Part shown: in pieces, positions 43,735 through 52,739 of the stretch
Layout of the letters: each line of letters begins with the position of its first letter
Numbering within the stretch: the stretch's first letter is position 1
NCBI GenBank assembly: GCA_003513495.1
Contig: DOPM01000020.1
Span: 40,575-104,574, forward strand
Reading direction: 5' to 3'
Source: Desulfosporosinus sp.
Lineage (GTDB): Bacteria > Bacillota > Desulfitobacteriia > Desulfitobacteriales > Desulfitobacteriaceae
DNA length: 64,000 nucleotides
The notes under the pieces: model-generated
Databases searched by the model: none
Seen by the model: the letters and a program-made list of their open reading frames with translations, nothing else
What the model was told of the DNA's origin: nothing
Made by a program: the position numbers and the translations under genes

Positions 43735-43858
43735 GAGGTTCACGGTTCGAACCCAAGAACCTAATCTAAAGTTTTAGGCAGTTGTCATCCTGAGCGTCAG
43801 CGAAGGATCTGCTACCCTCGGAGAAGATCCTTCACGACCTTCAGGATGACGCCTCGCA
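43735..43858. repeat. Palindromic GTCATCCTGA/GAAGGATCT element
   Basis: A double-stem palindrome: 43784-43793 (GTCATCCTGA) pairs with 43841-43850, and 43802-43810 (GAAGGATCT) pairs with 43825-43833. A TTCGA-type fragment (43735-43760) lies just to its left. It fills the priA-def gap. Confidence 0.7.
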
Positions 43859-46135
43859 TTAAGTTGAAAGCGGATCAACTTCAATATTTAAGATAATTCC
43901 ATTACTTGACGGGCTCTTGAAAAACCTTTGAACTCCTTGATGTAAAAACGATCTCAAGAGATCCTGACGTGTTCCTTTAACAGAGATTTGCCATCTCCAT
44001 TGGTTCCTTAACTTGGATAAAACTGCCGGTGCAGGGCCAAGGATATCCAAATCAGTATTTCCAAATTCAGGTTCTTGCATTCCTTGTTGTAAACAAGCTC
44101 CCAGAGCATTGGCTCCTTTAATTACACGGTCCTCTTTTTCATGCAATAACAAAACCCTTATGATATGAGTGAAGGGGGGATACTTTCTTTCTTTACGATA
44201 GTTGATTTCTTCCCAGAAAAACCCCTGAAAATCATGGTTGGCAGCCCTCACAACGGCACTATCTCTGGGCGAATAGGTTTGGATCACAACCTCCCCCGGT
44301 TTACTGCTTCGACCCGCACGCCCTGCAACCTGAGTCAGAAGTTGAAATGTCCGTTCCCTGGCCCGAAAATCTGGCATATTGAGGGTTTGATCTGCAGCAA
44401 TCACTCCAACCAATGTGACATTCGGAAAATCTAATCCTTTGGCCATCATTTGCGTCCCTACTAGAATCGAAGCTTCCTGACGACGAAAACTATCCAAGAT
44501 CGTGTGATGAGCTTCACTGGATCGTGTCGTATCATAGTCTAACCGCAAGATCGGGACATCAGGAAAGAGACCTTGAATCTCCTCTTCCACACGTTGGGTT
44601 CCTTGTCCAAAAAACCTAATATATCGACTACCACACTTCGGACACGTATGAGGAGGCAGCTCTTTATAGTCACAATAATGGCAGCGCATCGCCTGTCCTT
44701 GGGTATGGTAGGTTAGAGCGATATCACAATTAGGGCAACTAACCACGTACCCACATTCTCGACAAACCACAAAGGTAGAATACCCTCTGCGATTCAAAAA
44801 AAGCATGGTCTGTTCGCCTCTATCAACTCTCTCCCGCAATTTTTGCTGCAGTGGAAGAGAAAAGATGCTTCTATTTCCCTGCCGAAGTTCATCTCGCATA
44901 TCTACGATTTCAACGGGGGGCAGTACACTCGTTCCGATCCTCGTTGTCATGGATAACATACGTATCTTGCCCGTTTGCCCTGCCGCATAGGCTTCTAAGG
45001 AAGGAGTTGCGCTCCCTAGTAAAACGACACCCTTTCGTTGATCCATTCTCTTGCGGGCAACATCACGGGCATGGTATTTGGGATTCTCGTCTTGTTTATA
45101 GGCCCCATCATGTTCCTCGTCTAGAATAATAAGACGTAAGTGAGGCAAAGGAGCAAACACGGCTGAACGAGCTCCAATTACAATCCTCTTTAGTCCTGAT
45201 ACTATTTCCGACCAGGCTTTCATCTTCTCCCTCTGCCCCAACCCTGAATGCAGGATAATCACTTGCTCACCAAATTGGCTTTCAAAAGAACGGGCCACTT
45301 GAGAGGTTAAGGAGATTTCTGGTACGAGAAGAATAGCATCTCCCCCCTGAGCTAAAACCTGGGAAATCAACTCACGATAGACCTCGGTTTTTCCGCTGCC
45401 AGTTACCCCATGCAATAGTACGGTTTGGGGCGAGCCCTCTTCTAAGGCGGCTAACACACCTTTAACTGCAGTTGCTTGTTCCTTAGTTAACTCGTAAGTT
45501 CTGCCCGATTGAGATTTATCACTGTCCGCCTTCTTATTCTGTTCAGGCTCTATTACCTGCTCGATAGAAGATTGAGCTGTCCCAATAAATCGCATTTCTT
45601 TTTTTGCCAGCCCATGTCTAAGCAGTTTGTCAAGGGTCTCTACGGATATATTCGCCCGTTTTAAAAAAACTTTAAGAGATATAGCTTTTTTTCTTGCCCG
45701 ATTGAGAACTGTAAGCCCTCGAAAGGCCTCCGAATCCAGCCATTGTAACGTTTGAACGTCAGAATCCTCAATCGAAGCCAAAAGCACGATCCACGCTTCT
45801 ACTTTTCCTTTAAGAAGAGGCCAAACTGTATGTAGGCTTTGAGCAATCGAGCAGATCGTGGTTTGGGACAACCAATGAGCAAGTTCAATGAGATCTGAGG
45901 GAACCAGGCTATCCTCATCGACAATCTCTAAGACTTGCTTGAGATTGACACCCTCCATTTCTTCTGGCAGATCATCCGTCATATTCACTACAAGTCCCTG
46001 TACTTTTCGATTTTGAAGGGTGACTAAAACTCGCATTCCTGTCTTTAAATTAAGATATTCCGGAACAAGATAATGAAAACTTTGGTCCAAACGCCGGTTT
46101 GCTACATCAACCAATACTTCAGCATAGCGGAACAT
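43859..46135 (-). CDS. priA: Primosomal protein N' (PriA helicase)
   Basis: Replication-restart 3'-5' helicase (758 aa). N-terminal DNA-binding region (about 1-200), then Walker A GVTGSGKTEVY, Walker B DEEHDGAYKQ, GSATPSLEA, and an eight-cysteine zinc-binding insert (CRECGYVVSCPNC ... CPKCGS). The C-terminal helicase motif is QVAGRAGR. The RBS is AAGGAGGCC. It starts the priA-def-fmt run. Confidence 0.97.
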   Translation of the reverse strand: MFRYAEVLVDVANRRLDQSFHYLVPEYLNLKTGMRVLVTLQNRKVQGLVVNMTDDLPEEMEGVNLKQVLEIVDEDSLVPSDLIELAHWLSQTTICSIAQSLHTVWPLLKGKVEAWIVLLASIEDSDVQTLQWLDSEAFRGLTVLNRARKKAISLKVFLKRANISVETLDKLLRHGLAKKEMRFIGTAQSSIEQVIEPEQNKKADSDKSQSGRTYELTKEQATAVKGVLAALEEGSPQTVLLHGVTGSGKTEVYRELISQVLAQGGDAILLVPEISLTSQVARSFESQFGEQVIILHSGLGQREKMKAWSEIVSGLKRIVIGARSAVFAPLPHLRLIILDEEHDGAYKQDENPKYHARDVARKRMDQRKGVVLLGSATPSLEAYAAGQTGKIRMLSMTTRIGTSVLPPVEIVDMRDELRQGNRSIFSLPLQQKLRERVDRGEQTMLFLNRRGYSTFVVCRECGYVVSCPNCDIALTYHTQGQAMRCHYCDYKELPPHTCPKCGSRYIRFFGQGTQRVEEEIQGLFPDVPILRLDYDTTRSSEAHHTILDSFRRQEASILVGTQMMAKGLDFPNVTLVGVIAADQTLNMPDFRARERTFQLLTQVAGRAGRSSKPGEVVIQTYSPRDSAVVRAANHDFQGFFWEEINYRKERKYPPFTHIIRVLLLHEKEDRVIKGANALGACLQQGMQEPEFGNTDLDILGPAPAVLSKLRNQWRWQISVKGTRQDLLRSFLHQGVQRFFKSPSSNGIILNIEVDPLST

Positions 46136-46295
46136 AATGAGGCCTCCTTATCAGCAAACTATCAATAACGCTAATGTCAATATTGGTCAAATACATTATA
46201 TCAAATCTTACGCTTGCTTTACAATTTATCCAATTAGTCTGTCGCGGAAATAATTATAAATTAGACAAACTTTTTAAGAAGGTGGTCCTACCCTC

Positions 46296-46325
46296 TTGTC
46301 AAACCGGAATAAATTATGATATGCT
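46296..46325 (+). promoter_or_regulatory. Promoter of the uracil permease transcript
   Basis: TTGTCA (46296-46301), 18-nt spacer, TATGCT (46320-46325), shortly upstream of the PyrR attenuator. Confidence 0.6.
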
Positions 46326-46344
46326 TTAGGACAGTTAAATCCCT

Positions 46345-46445
46345 AACCTTTAAATTAGTCCCGTGAGGCTAAGAAGGGAATGGCGAACCATGAGTTAAAC
46401 ATGGACACCTCTTTCTTGCTTGCGGGCGGGGAAGAGGTTTTTTAT
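46345..46445 (+). promoter_or_regulatory. PyrR-dependent transcription attenuator
   Basis: 46356-46378 (AGTCCCGTGAGGCTAAGAAG...) matches the PyrR-binding anti-antiterminator loop of Bacillus pyr leaders. Downstream, 46407-46413 and 46432-46438 (ACCTCTT/AAGAGGT), extended inward by G-U and G-C pairs, form an intrinsic terminator with T7. High UMP would let PyrR bind and favour termination before the permease gene. Confidence 0.85.
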
Positions 46446-46485
46446 GTGCCTAAAGGCATTAAGTAAAAATTAGGAGGATGAAACC

Positions 46486-47706
46486 ATGAATGAAGTACAA
46501 ATACACGAACGTTTACCACTAACAAGAGCTATACCTCTTGGGGTCCAGCATTTGTTCGCAATGACTGGGGCAACAATTCTAGTACCGCTGCTCACGGGCC
46601 TTTCTCCAACCACTGCATTATTTGCTTCAGGTATCGGAACAATAATATTCTTACTTCTAACCGGCAGCAAAGTACCGGCTTACCTCGGTTCCTCTTTCGC
46701 CTTCATTGGGGCTTTAACCGTTTTCATCAAAGATCAAAATAACCTAGCTGGAGCAATGACAGGGGTTTTATCCGTAGGTATCGCCTATGTCCTAATTTAC
46801 TTTTTACTAAGCTTGTTTGGTACTAAATGGATTAATAAAGTCATCCCTCCTGTTGTTTCAGGAAGTGTTGTAGCAATTATCGGATTAAGCTTAACGCCCG
46901 TTGCAGCCGACATGGCAAGTCAAAATTGGATTGTAGCCATATTTACATTGTCAGTAGCAATTTTAGTAAGTATCTATGGTAAAGGATTTTCAAAAATCGT
47001 ACCCATTCTTATTGCTATCGTAGCAGGATATATCCTTGCTTGGTTCATGGGATTGGTTGATACAACAAAGATTATTGCAGCCTTCGAAACTCCATTTGTT
47101 TTACCTTTCAGTAGTGTTGGCACATTCAGTTTAGACGTAACTGCTATCCTTACTTTCGCTCCATTAGCCCTTATCACATTGATTGAAGATTTAGGCCATA
47201 TGATGATTCTTTCAAACATTACTCGCAAAGACTTAAATCAAGACCCCGGTTTTGATAAAGTCGTTTTAGGAAATGGCTTAGCGACAGGCGCAGCAAGTTT
47301 GTTTGGTGGAGTACCACTCACAACCTATGCAGAAAACATCGGGGTATTAGCGATTACAAAGGTATACAGTTCATTTAACCTCTGGATTGCAGCGTTTATC
47401 GCCATTGGATTAAGCTTTTTCAACCCCCTTGGAGCTGTAATCATGAGTATCCCAACAGCCGTAATGGGCGGTGTAGTCATCGTATTATTCGGAATGATTG
47501 GCGCAGCCGGACTCCGCACCATGGTCGAAGCAAACGTCGATTTCTCAAAAAACAAAAACCTTATTATTGCAGCGGTAATCTTCTCTCTTGGTATTGGGTT
47601 AAAGAGTCATGGGGTTATGTACGCTACCATAGCAGGTATTTTCCTCAATCTTATTCTTAAGGATGAGACTGAAGCTGTCTCTGGTGTGAGTAAAGAGATC
47701 GCATAA
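46486..47706 (+). CDS. uraA: Uracil:proton symporter (UraA/PyrP family)
   Basis: NCS2-family permease of 406 aa with about 12-14 membrane spans that takes up uracil. GVQHLFAMTGATILVPLLTG at the start, SSFAFIGA, the motif-1 acidic residue in LITLIEDLGHMM and GVPLTTYAENIGVLAIT are typical of UraA. The PyrR attenuator in its leader supports uracil as substrate over xanthine. The RBS is AGGAGG. It is monocistronic. Confidence 0.95.
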   Translation: MNEVQIHERLPLTRAIPLGVQHLFAMTGATILVPLLTGLSPTTALFASGIGTIIFLLLTGSKVPAYLGSSFAFIGALTVFIKDQNNLAGAMTGVLSVGIAYVLIYFLLSLFGTKWINKVIPPVVSGSVVAIIGLSLTPVAADMASQNWIVAIFTLSVAILVSIYGKGFSKIVPILIAIVAGYILAWFMGLVDTTKIIAAFETPFVLPFSSVGTFSLDVTAILTFAPLALITLIEDLGHMMILSNITRKDLNQDPGFDKVVLGNGLATGAASLFGGVPLTTYAENIGVLAITKVYSSFNLWIAAFIAIGLSFFNPLGAVIMSIPTAVMGGVVIVLFGMIGAAGLRTMVEANVDFSKNKNLIIAAVIFSLGIGLKSHGVMYATIAGIFLNLILKDETEAVSGVSKEIA

Positions 47707-47745
47707 TAAAGGGTAAAAATCCTTTCTATAATTACAAGAATAACC

Positions 47746-47784
47746 AAAGCACCTTAATTACAAAAAATTAAGGTGCTTTATTTT
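47746..47784 (+). terminator. Terminator of uraA
   Basis: Arms 47746-47759 and 47766-47779, a perfect 14-bp stem (AAAGCACCTTAATT and its complement) followed by ATTTT. Confidence 0.9.
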
Positions 47785-47929
47785 GTCTGACGATAAAATG
47801 TGACCCCCTATGAAACTATTCAAGGCTATAATGAAATTTAAGGAATTATTTGGTATAATAAGAAAGAAGAGAGCTTTCTTTAATCCGAAGGATCCCGAAA
47901 GCCTATTAATAAGTGAGAGGAATGATTTA

Positions 47930-48502
47930 ATGCCGTCACCGCAAGCAGATAAGAACTATACTTATGCTGATTATCTAACTTGGCCGGAAGACGAACGATG
48001 GGAGATACTTGACGGCATAGCTTATATGCAAGCTGCACCATCTCCGATACACCAAGAAATATTGGCCAGTCTACTAGCCCAGCTTCATCACTCCCTTTCA
48101 GGTAACCCCTGCAAAGTTTATCCTGCACCCTTTTGTGTAAGGTTAATGGATGATGATAAAAAGAAAAATGACGAAATTAAAACTATTGTTGAGCCCGATC
48201 TTTCTATAGTGTTTGATGAAACTAAAATTGATGAAACAGGCTACAACGGAGCTCCGGATATGGTCATTGAAATAATCTCTCCCTCTTCGATTAAAATGGA
48301 CAGGTTTATAAAGTTCAACAGTTATGAAAAAGCTGGTGTTAAAGAATACTGGATCGTTGAACCCGTTGGGAAGCTCGTAAATGTCTTTGTATTACAAGAT
48401 GATCAAAGGTATGGAAGACCTGAAACATATACAGAAAATGACGAAATAAGATTGTCAATTATTTCTGACCTAGTCATTGATTTAAAACCAGTATTTGCTT
48501 GA
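47930..48502 (+). CDS. Uma2-family (DUF820) putative endonuclease
   Basis: 190-aa protein with the PD-(D/E)XK-like Uma2 fold: YTYADYLTWPEDERWEILDG at the start, the core VEPDLSIVFDE and APDMVIEIISPSS, then KEYWIVEP. The Asp and Glu-x-Ile residues fit the nuclease motif. Biological role unknown; such genes are abundant in cyanobacteria and scattered in Firmicutes, often mobile. I choose the ATG at 47930 with AGAGGA; an in-frame ATG at 47810 gives 40 extra residues of unusual composition. Confidence 0.85.
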   Translation: MPSPQADKNYTYADYLTWPEDERWEILDGIAYMQAAPSPIHQEILASLLAQLHHSLSGNPCKVYPAPFCVRLMDDDKKKNDEIKTIVEPDLSIVFDETKIDETGYNGAPDMVIEIISPSSIKMDRFIKFNSYEKAGVKEYWIVEPVGKLVNVFVLQDDQRYGRPETYTENDEIRLSIISDLVIDLKPVFA

Positions 48503-48523
48503 TGAATATATGGGGGATATTAT

Positions 48524-48567
48524 AATAATTAGCGAGAATTTGAGTCGTCAAATTCTCGCTAATTATT
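48524..48567 (+). terminator. 20-bp stem terminator after the Uma2 gene
   Basis: Arms 48524-48543 and 48548-48567 pair perfectly over 20 bp with loop GTCG, followed by TTG. Minus-strand DNA after it is AT-rich, so it may also work toward the left. Confidence 0.8.
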
Positions 48568-48723
48568 TTGATTAAATTCCGCTTCATCATCCTCCCCACA
48601 TTTGAAGAGAAACAGGGAATAATGTTGTCTAAGATCTTCTGCATAAAGTCAATTGTCGCTGAACATTTCAAGCAGCCACGAACCTACGACCTTCTGCTAG
48701 TTTCCCGAATGCCTTGTCGTTGA

Positions 48724-49125
48724 CTACTTCGATGGCAAATTTAGCGTCTTCATGGCTTTTTCCATAATAGCCTTATCCTGTACTCGAAGGACTACTAGGG
48801 CCTGCTCATTCTCTTTCTCGACAAAAGCATACATGTACTCCACGACTACATCCTGCTGAACTAATTGATTAAGCACTTCTGCTAATCCACCAGTGCGATC
48901 AGGAACCTTCAGTACCCATACAGGGGTTAGGGACACAACCACTCTTCGTTCTCGTAGTTTCAGCGCAGTCTCTTCAGGGTTATCCACGATAATTCGCAAT
49001 ACCCCATAATCCTTAGTATCCGCTAGTGACAAGGCCCGCAGATTGACCTTAAAATCGGCGAGAAGACTGATTACCTCAGCCAACCTTCCTTTGGCATTCT
49101 CCAGAAAAATAGATAATTGCAACAT
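48724..49125 (-). CDS. Tandem ACT-domain protein
   Basis: 133-aa protein of two ACT-like units (MLQLSIFLENAKGRLAEVISLL and VWVLKVPDRTGGLAEVLNQL). Such proteins are commonly paired with phenylacetate-CoA ligase in anaerobes and may sense an aromatic amino acid or its acid. It lies 3 nt downstream of paaK with AAGGAGGG, so the two are co-translated. Confidence 0.88.
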   Translation of the reverse strand: MLQLSIFLENAKGRLAEVISLLADFKVNLRALSLADTKDYGVLRIIVDNPEETALKLRERRVVVSLTPVWVLKVPDRTGGLAEVLNQLVQQDVVVEYMYAFVEKENEQALVVLRVQDKAIMEKAMKTLNLPSK

Positions 49126-49128
49126 GCT

Positions 49129-50421
49129 TTAACCCTCCTTGTTACGTTTATCGATAACTCGAATGGCTTTTCCTTCACTCCGCGGTATACTTTTAGGTTC
49201 TACTAAGCGAATGCGGACGGAAATACCCAATACGTCTTCAATTCTCTTCTTAAGCTTATCCTGACGACCTTCCAACTCACGTACTTCGTCAAAGAACGTC
49301 GTTTCATTGACCTCAACTTGAACTTCTAGTTGATCTAAGTTACCAACCCGGTATACAACTAATAGATAATGGGGTTCAAATCCTTCAAGGAGAATCGCCT
49401 CTTCCACTTGACTTGGGAAGACATTAACCCCCCTAATAATTAACATATCATCCACCCGAGCTGAGACACGTTCCATCGTCCAGCCAAAGTGTCCGCAGGA
49501 ACATGGCCCATAATGTAACGTGGTCAAGTCTTTGGTTCGATAACGCAGAACTGGAAAACCCTCTTTTTCGATACTAGTTATGACTAATTCTCCACGTTCT
49601 CCATTGGGCAGCGGATTTCCTTCTTCATCTAGGATTTCGGGATAAAAATGTTCGTCGATATGTAAACCCCGATGTGCAGGACATTCTAACGCTACACCTG
49701 GTCCCATAATCTCACTGAGCCCATAAATATCAAAGGCCTTAATGCCCAATCGTGCTTCGATTTCTTCTCTCATACCCTCCGTCCAAGGCTCTGCACCGAA
49801 AATCCCAATCTTAAGCTTCAGTTCATCCCTTGAAATTCCGGATTCCTCAAGACTTTCTGCTAAATAAAGGGCATAAGATGGAGTACAAGCCAAAACAGTC
49901 GTCCCAAAATCTCGCATAAGCATCAGTTGGCGGGCAGTATTTCCACCCGAAATAGGAACGACGATGGCACCTAATTCTTCGCAACCATAGTGAAGCCCCA
50001 TTCCGCCCGTAAATAAACCATATCCGTAGGCAATTTGAACAACATCCTTTTTAGTTACACCAGCTCTTTCAAGCTCATTGGCAACGATCTTCGCCCAAAG
50101 GTTGATATCTTGACGAGTGTATCCAACAACCGTCGGCTTACCCGTAGTTCCTGACGAAGCATGAAGCCGCACAATGTTTTCCATTGGTTCGGCAAAAAGT
50201 CCAAAGGGGTAATTCTTACGCAAATCCTCTTTGGTCGTTAAGGGAAGTCTCTGAAAATCCTTAATTGACTTAATATCTTCAGCTTGAGTAATCCCTATCT
50301 CTCGATAACTTTCTTGATAATGAGGGATAGGCAATACTCGCTCCACTGTTGTTCTAAGATTCTTAAGTAATTGTTCCTCTAACCGATCTGTTTCATTAGG
50401 TACTTTATCCGCTATATCCAC
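49129..50421 (-). CDS. paaK: Phenylacetate-CoA ligase
   Basis: AMP-forming ligase of 430 aa for phenylacetate or a related aryl acid. Adenylate motifs: SSGTTGKPTVVGYT near residue 90, YGLSEIMGPG, and RGVNVFPSQVEE with a C-terminal swinging domain ending near SEGKAIRVIDKR (catalytic Lys). The start codon is GTG. In anaerobes it commonly recycles aryl acids from aromatic amino acid oxidation with indolepyruvate:ferredoxin oxidoreductase, which is not in the window. Confidence 0.92.
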   Translation of the reverse strand: MDIADKVPNETDRLEEQLLKNLRTTVERVLPIPHYQESYREIGITQAEDIKSIKDFQRLPLTTKEDLRKNYPFGLFAEPMENIVRLHASSGTTGKPTVVGYTRQDINLWAKIVANELERAGVTKKDVVQIAYGYGLFTGGMGLHYGCEELGAIVVPISGGNTARQLMLMRDFGTTVLACTPSYALYLAESLEESGISRDELKLKIGIFGAEPWTEGMREEIEARLGIKAFDIYGLSEIMGPGVALECPAHRGLHIDEHFYPEILDEEGNPLPNGERGELVITSIEKEGFPVLRYRTKDLTTLHYGPCSCGHFGWTMERVSARVDDMLIIRGVNVFPSQVEEAILLEGFEPHYLLVVYRVGNLDQLEVQVEVNETTFFDEVRELEGRQDKLKKRIEDVLGISVRIRLVEPKSIPRSEGKAIRVIDKRNKEG

Positions 50422-50738
50422 TATCTCATCCCCTACTTTTACAAAATTTGTCTTAAATCGACGATCATTCCTATAACACGTTGCATTAGAAATGAAATTA
50501 TATGCTCTAATATACTACAGTTTCGTTGATCATACCACTAATTTATCGATTTGAGGAGAGAGTTTTAGAGCTTAGATTTAGCCATAACCCCTACCAAATA
50601 ATCATTAAGTTTAGAAAGGACCCTTTATGTACAAATTGAACAGAAAACTTACAGTTTACAACGACTATCTTTATGCATATAATACTCATAGTGCTTTACA
50701 GCACTAATGCACTAACTAACGATGTCTGGAGGTTTATT
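50422..50738. other. Divergent intergenic region paaK / ytrA
   Basis: 317 bp holding the ytrA-side promoter and operator listed separately. Nothing recognisable serves as the paaK promoter. No additional gene. Confidence 0.5.
50655..50713 (+). promoter_or_regulatory. Promoter and autoregulatory operator of the GntR-ABC operon
   Basis: TTTACA (50655-50660), 17-nt spacer and TATAAT (50678-50683). Overlapping the start site is a dyad 50689-50695/50700-50706 (TAGTGCT/AGCACTA). A second GCACT at 50709-50713 creates AGTGC-N13/14-GCACT, the layout I recall for YtrA operators (AGTGTA-N13-TACACT). Confidence 0.6.
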
Positions 50739-51125
50739 GTGATCCTTAATACTGATAGTACCAAACCCATATATATACAGATTGCGGAATGGCTTGAAGT
50801 CGAAATTCTTAATGGCAACTTCAAGGAAGACGAAAGGGTTTATTCCCAATATCAGTTGGCAGACATGTTTACGATCAACCCTGCAACAGCAGCTAAAGGG
50901 TTAAATCTTCTAGCCGAGGAGCACATCGTTTATAAACGACGAGGGCTCGGTATGTTTGTTTCTCCAAATGCCAAACAAGCGATTCTAACCAAGCGCCGGA
51001 AACAAATCCTAGAACAAATGATCAAAGAGTTAGTTATCGAGGCAAAACGCTTAGATGTCGATGAAGCTGAGCTAATTGAGATGATCAAAAATGTAAGAAA
51101 AGAAGGTGAGGAGGAACAGCTATGA
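50739..51125 (+). CDS. GntR-family regulator, YtrA subfamily
   Basis: 128-aa repressor with an N-terminal winged helix (about 1-75: PIYIQIAEWLEVEILNGNF, YQLADMFTINPATAAKGLNLL) and a short dimerisation tail, the YtrA size class. The start is GTG 7 nt after GGAGG. It overlaps the ABC ATPase gene (ATGA) and is first in its operon, so it probably represses the transporter genes. Confidence 0.9.
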   Translation: MILNTDSTKPIYIQIAEWLEVEILNGNFKEDERVYSQYQLADMFTINPATAAKGLNLLAEEHIVYKRRGLGMFVSPNAKQAILTKRRKQILEQMIKELVIEAKRLDVDEAELIEMIKNVRKEGEEEQL

Positions 51126-52024
51126 GTGTCATTCAATGTCAAAACGTTACGAGATCCTACGGCAAACTAAAGGCCATTGACAATTTATCCTTTGCAATAG
51201 AAGAAAACAAGTTAACTGGCCTAATTGGCAGAAACGGAGCCGGGAAAACAACCCTGTTAAAATTGCTTGCTGGATATTTGAAACCTACGAGTGGGGAAAT
51301 TGAAGTCTTTTCCCAAAAGCCCTTTAACAATTTAGAGGGTTCCTCTAAAACAATGTTTGTTAATGACACGATGACCTTTCCTGACTCCTTTACACTTATC
51401 GATATCTTATCAGAAGTGGCACCCTTTTATGCTAATTGGAATTCAAACCTTGCAAAGGGTTTACTGGACTATTTCTCAATAAACCCTAAACAACCCCATA
51501 GCAAGCTATCCAAAGGATCCAAAAGTACCTTTAATAGTATCCTTGGCATTGCCTCACGCTGCCCGCTGACGATATTCGATGAACCAACTTCAGGCATGGA
51601 TTCTGCGGTAAGAAAGGACTTTTACAAGGCATTACTTAAGGACTATCTTGAATACCCCCGGTCCATTATCCTTTCAAGTCATTTGATAAATGAAGTCGAA
51701 GGGATATTAGAGGATATTCTTTTACTGAATCAAGGTGTCAAGTCCTTGCATCTTCCAGTCTTGGAATTAAAAAAGTTCGCTATTGGACTTAGAGGAAATG
51801 CTCAAGTAATTCAAAGGTTTGTCGAGGGTAAAGAACTAATCTATCAGGAAGAGTTTGCTAAAGGGTACTTATACGTTGTCCTCAGAAGCGAGTTAATCCA
51901 ACCAGAGCTTAAACTAGTGAGGCAAAGCGGTTTAGACGTACTCTCCATTTCGACGGATGATCTGTGCATATATCTAACAGCAAAGTCTAGAGGAGGTATT
52001 GATTATGTTTTTAAAAGAAGCTGA
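51122..52024 (+). CDS. ABC transporter ATP-binding protein (YtrB-like)
   Basis: 300-aa ATPase. Walker A GRNGAGKTTLL, a weak signature LSKGSKST, Walker B TIFDEPTSGMD and switch H (SSHLINEVE). A C-terminal extension of about 90 residues follows. With the two membrane proteins downstream it forms an exporter of unknown cargo; relatives under YtrA respond to wall antibiotics. Confidence 0.9.
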   Translation: MSVIQCQNVTRSYGKLKAIDNLSFAIEENKLTGLIGRNGAGKTTLLKLLAGYLKPTSGEIEVFSQKPFNNLEGSSKTMFVNDTMTFPDSFTLIDILSEVAPFYANWNSNLAKGLLDYFSINPKQPHSKLSKGSKSTFNSILGIASRCPLTIFDEPTSGMDSAVRKDFYKALLKDYLEYPRSIILSSHLINEVEGILEDILLLNQGVKSLHLPVLELKKFAIGLRGNAQVIQRFVEGKELIYQEEFAKGYLYVVLRSELIQPELKLVRQSGLDVLSISTDDLCIYLTAKSRGGIDYVFKRS

Positions 52025-52739
52025 TTTGCTGTCATTTTCCTTTAAACAATTTGTCTACAAACTTAAAGCCCATTCAAATTTGTTATATGGGCTTATGTTG
52101 ATTCAGATAATTGCTCTATTTTTCTCAATAGGCGGTGTAAGTCATATGTCGTCCAGCAATGGAGAATTGTCAGTATCTGTAAACACCTACTCTGCCAGCC
52201 TTGTCATAGGATTTTCGTTCATTTGGATATTCTTTATAGGTATTCTACTAACAACCAAACAGTACAAAAAAATCGAACTACCCCTAGTAACGAGCAGTCT
52301 TTCAGGAAATCTCTCAGACATAGGGTTCTTGATGATTGCTAGTATCTTTGGGAGCATCACCTCTACGCTTGTTGGGGTTCTCCAAAGGATTATTCTGTAT
52401 ATCTCCTTTGATCAAACTCAAATTATCTTTGACAAGTTTTTAATTTCCTTTTACGACCTAGTGTTGGGGATCGTTATTGGAACGTTATATATGATCTTAA
52501 TCTCTGCACTAGGGTATCTGATTGGTTCAATAACTAAATTAAGTATGGCCTTCGTTCTAATTATTCCAGCAATCATTTTTGGCTTTCTAAGAGTTTACAC
52601 CGATTTCTTCCAAAAGGTTCTGCTGGTTTACACTAAAGAGGCTGCGTTACCCTTGTTTGCCTTGAAAGTTCTTATTACCGTGATAATTTTGTTTGGAGTT
52701 AGTAGTTTGCTTTCTCCCAATAAGGAGGTCTCCCAATGA
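52005..52739 (+). CDS. ABC-transporter membrane protein
   Basis: 244-aa protein with about six hydrophobic segments (for example LLYGLMLIQIIALFFSIGG and VIGFSFIWIFFIGILLTT), resembling ABC-2-type permeases of ytr-like operons. I start at the ATG at 52005, 8 nt after AGGAGG, rather than an upstream TTG. It overlaps both neighbours slightly, so the operon is tightly coupled. Confidence 0.82.
   Translation: MFLKEADLLSFSFKQFVYKLKAHSNLLYGLMLIQIIALFFSIGGVSHMSSSNGELSVSVNTYSASLVIGFSFIWIFFIGILLTTKQYKKIELPLVTSSLSGNLSDIGFLMIASIFGSITSTLVGVLQRIILYISFDQTQIIFDKFLISFYDLVLGIVIGTLYMILISALGYLIGSITKLSMAFVLIIPAIIFGFLRVYTDFFQKVLLVYTKEAALPLFALKVLITVIILFGVSSLLSPNKEVSQ

Noticed and set aside
47810..47929. 40-residue N-terminal extension of the Uma2 protein
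   Set aside because: The internal ATG at 47930 has a better RBS and begins at the expected Uma2 N-terminus; the upstream part is Lys/Phe-rich and unlike the family.
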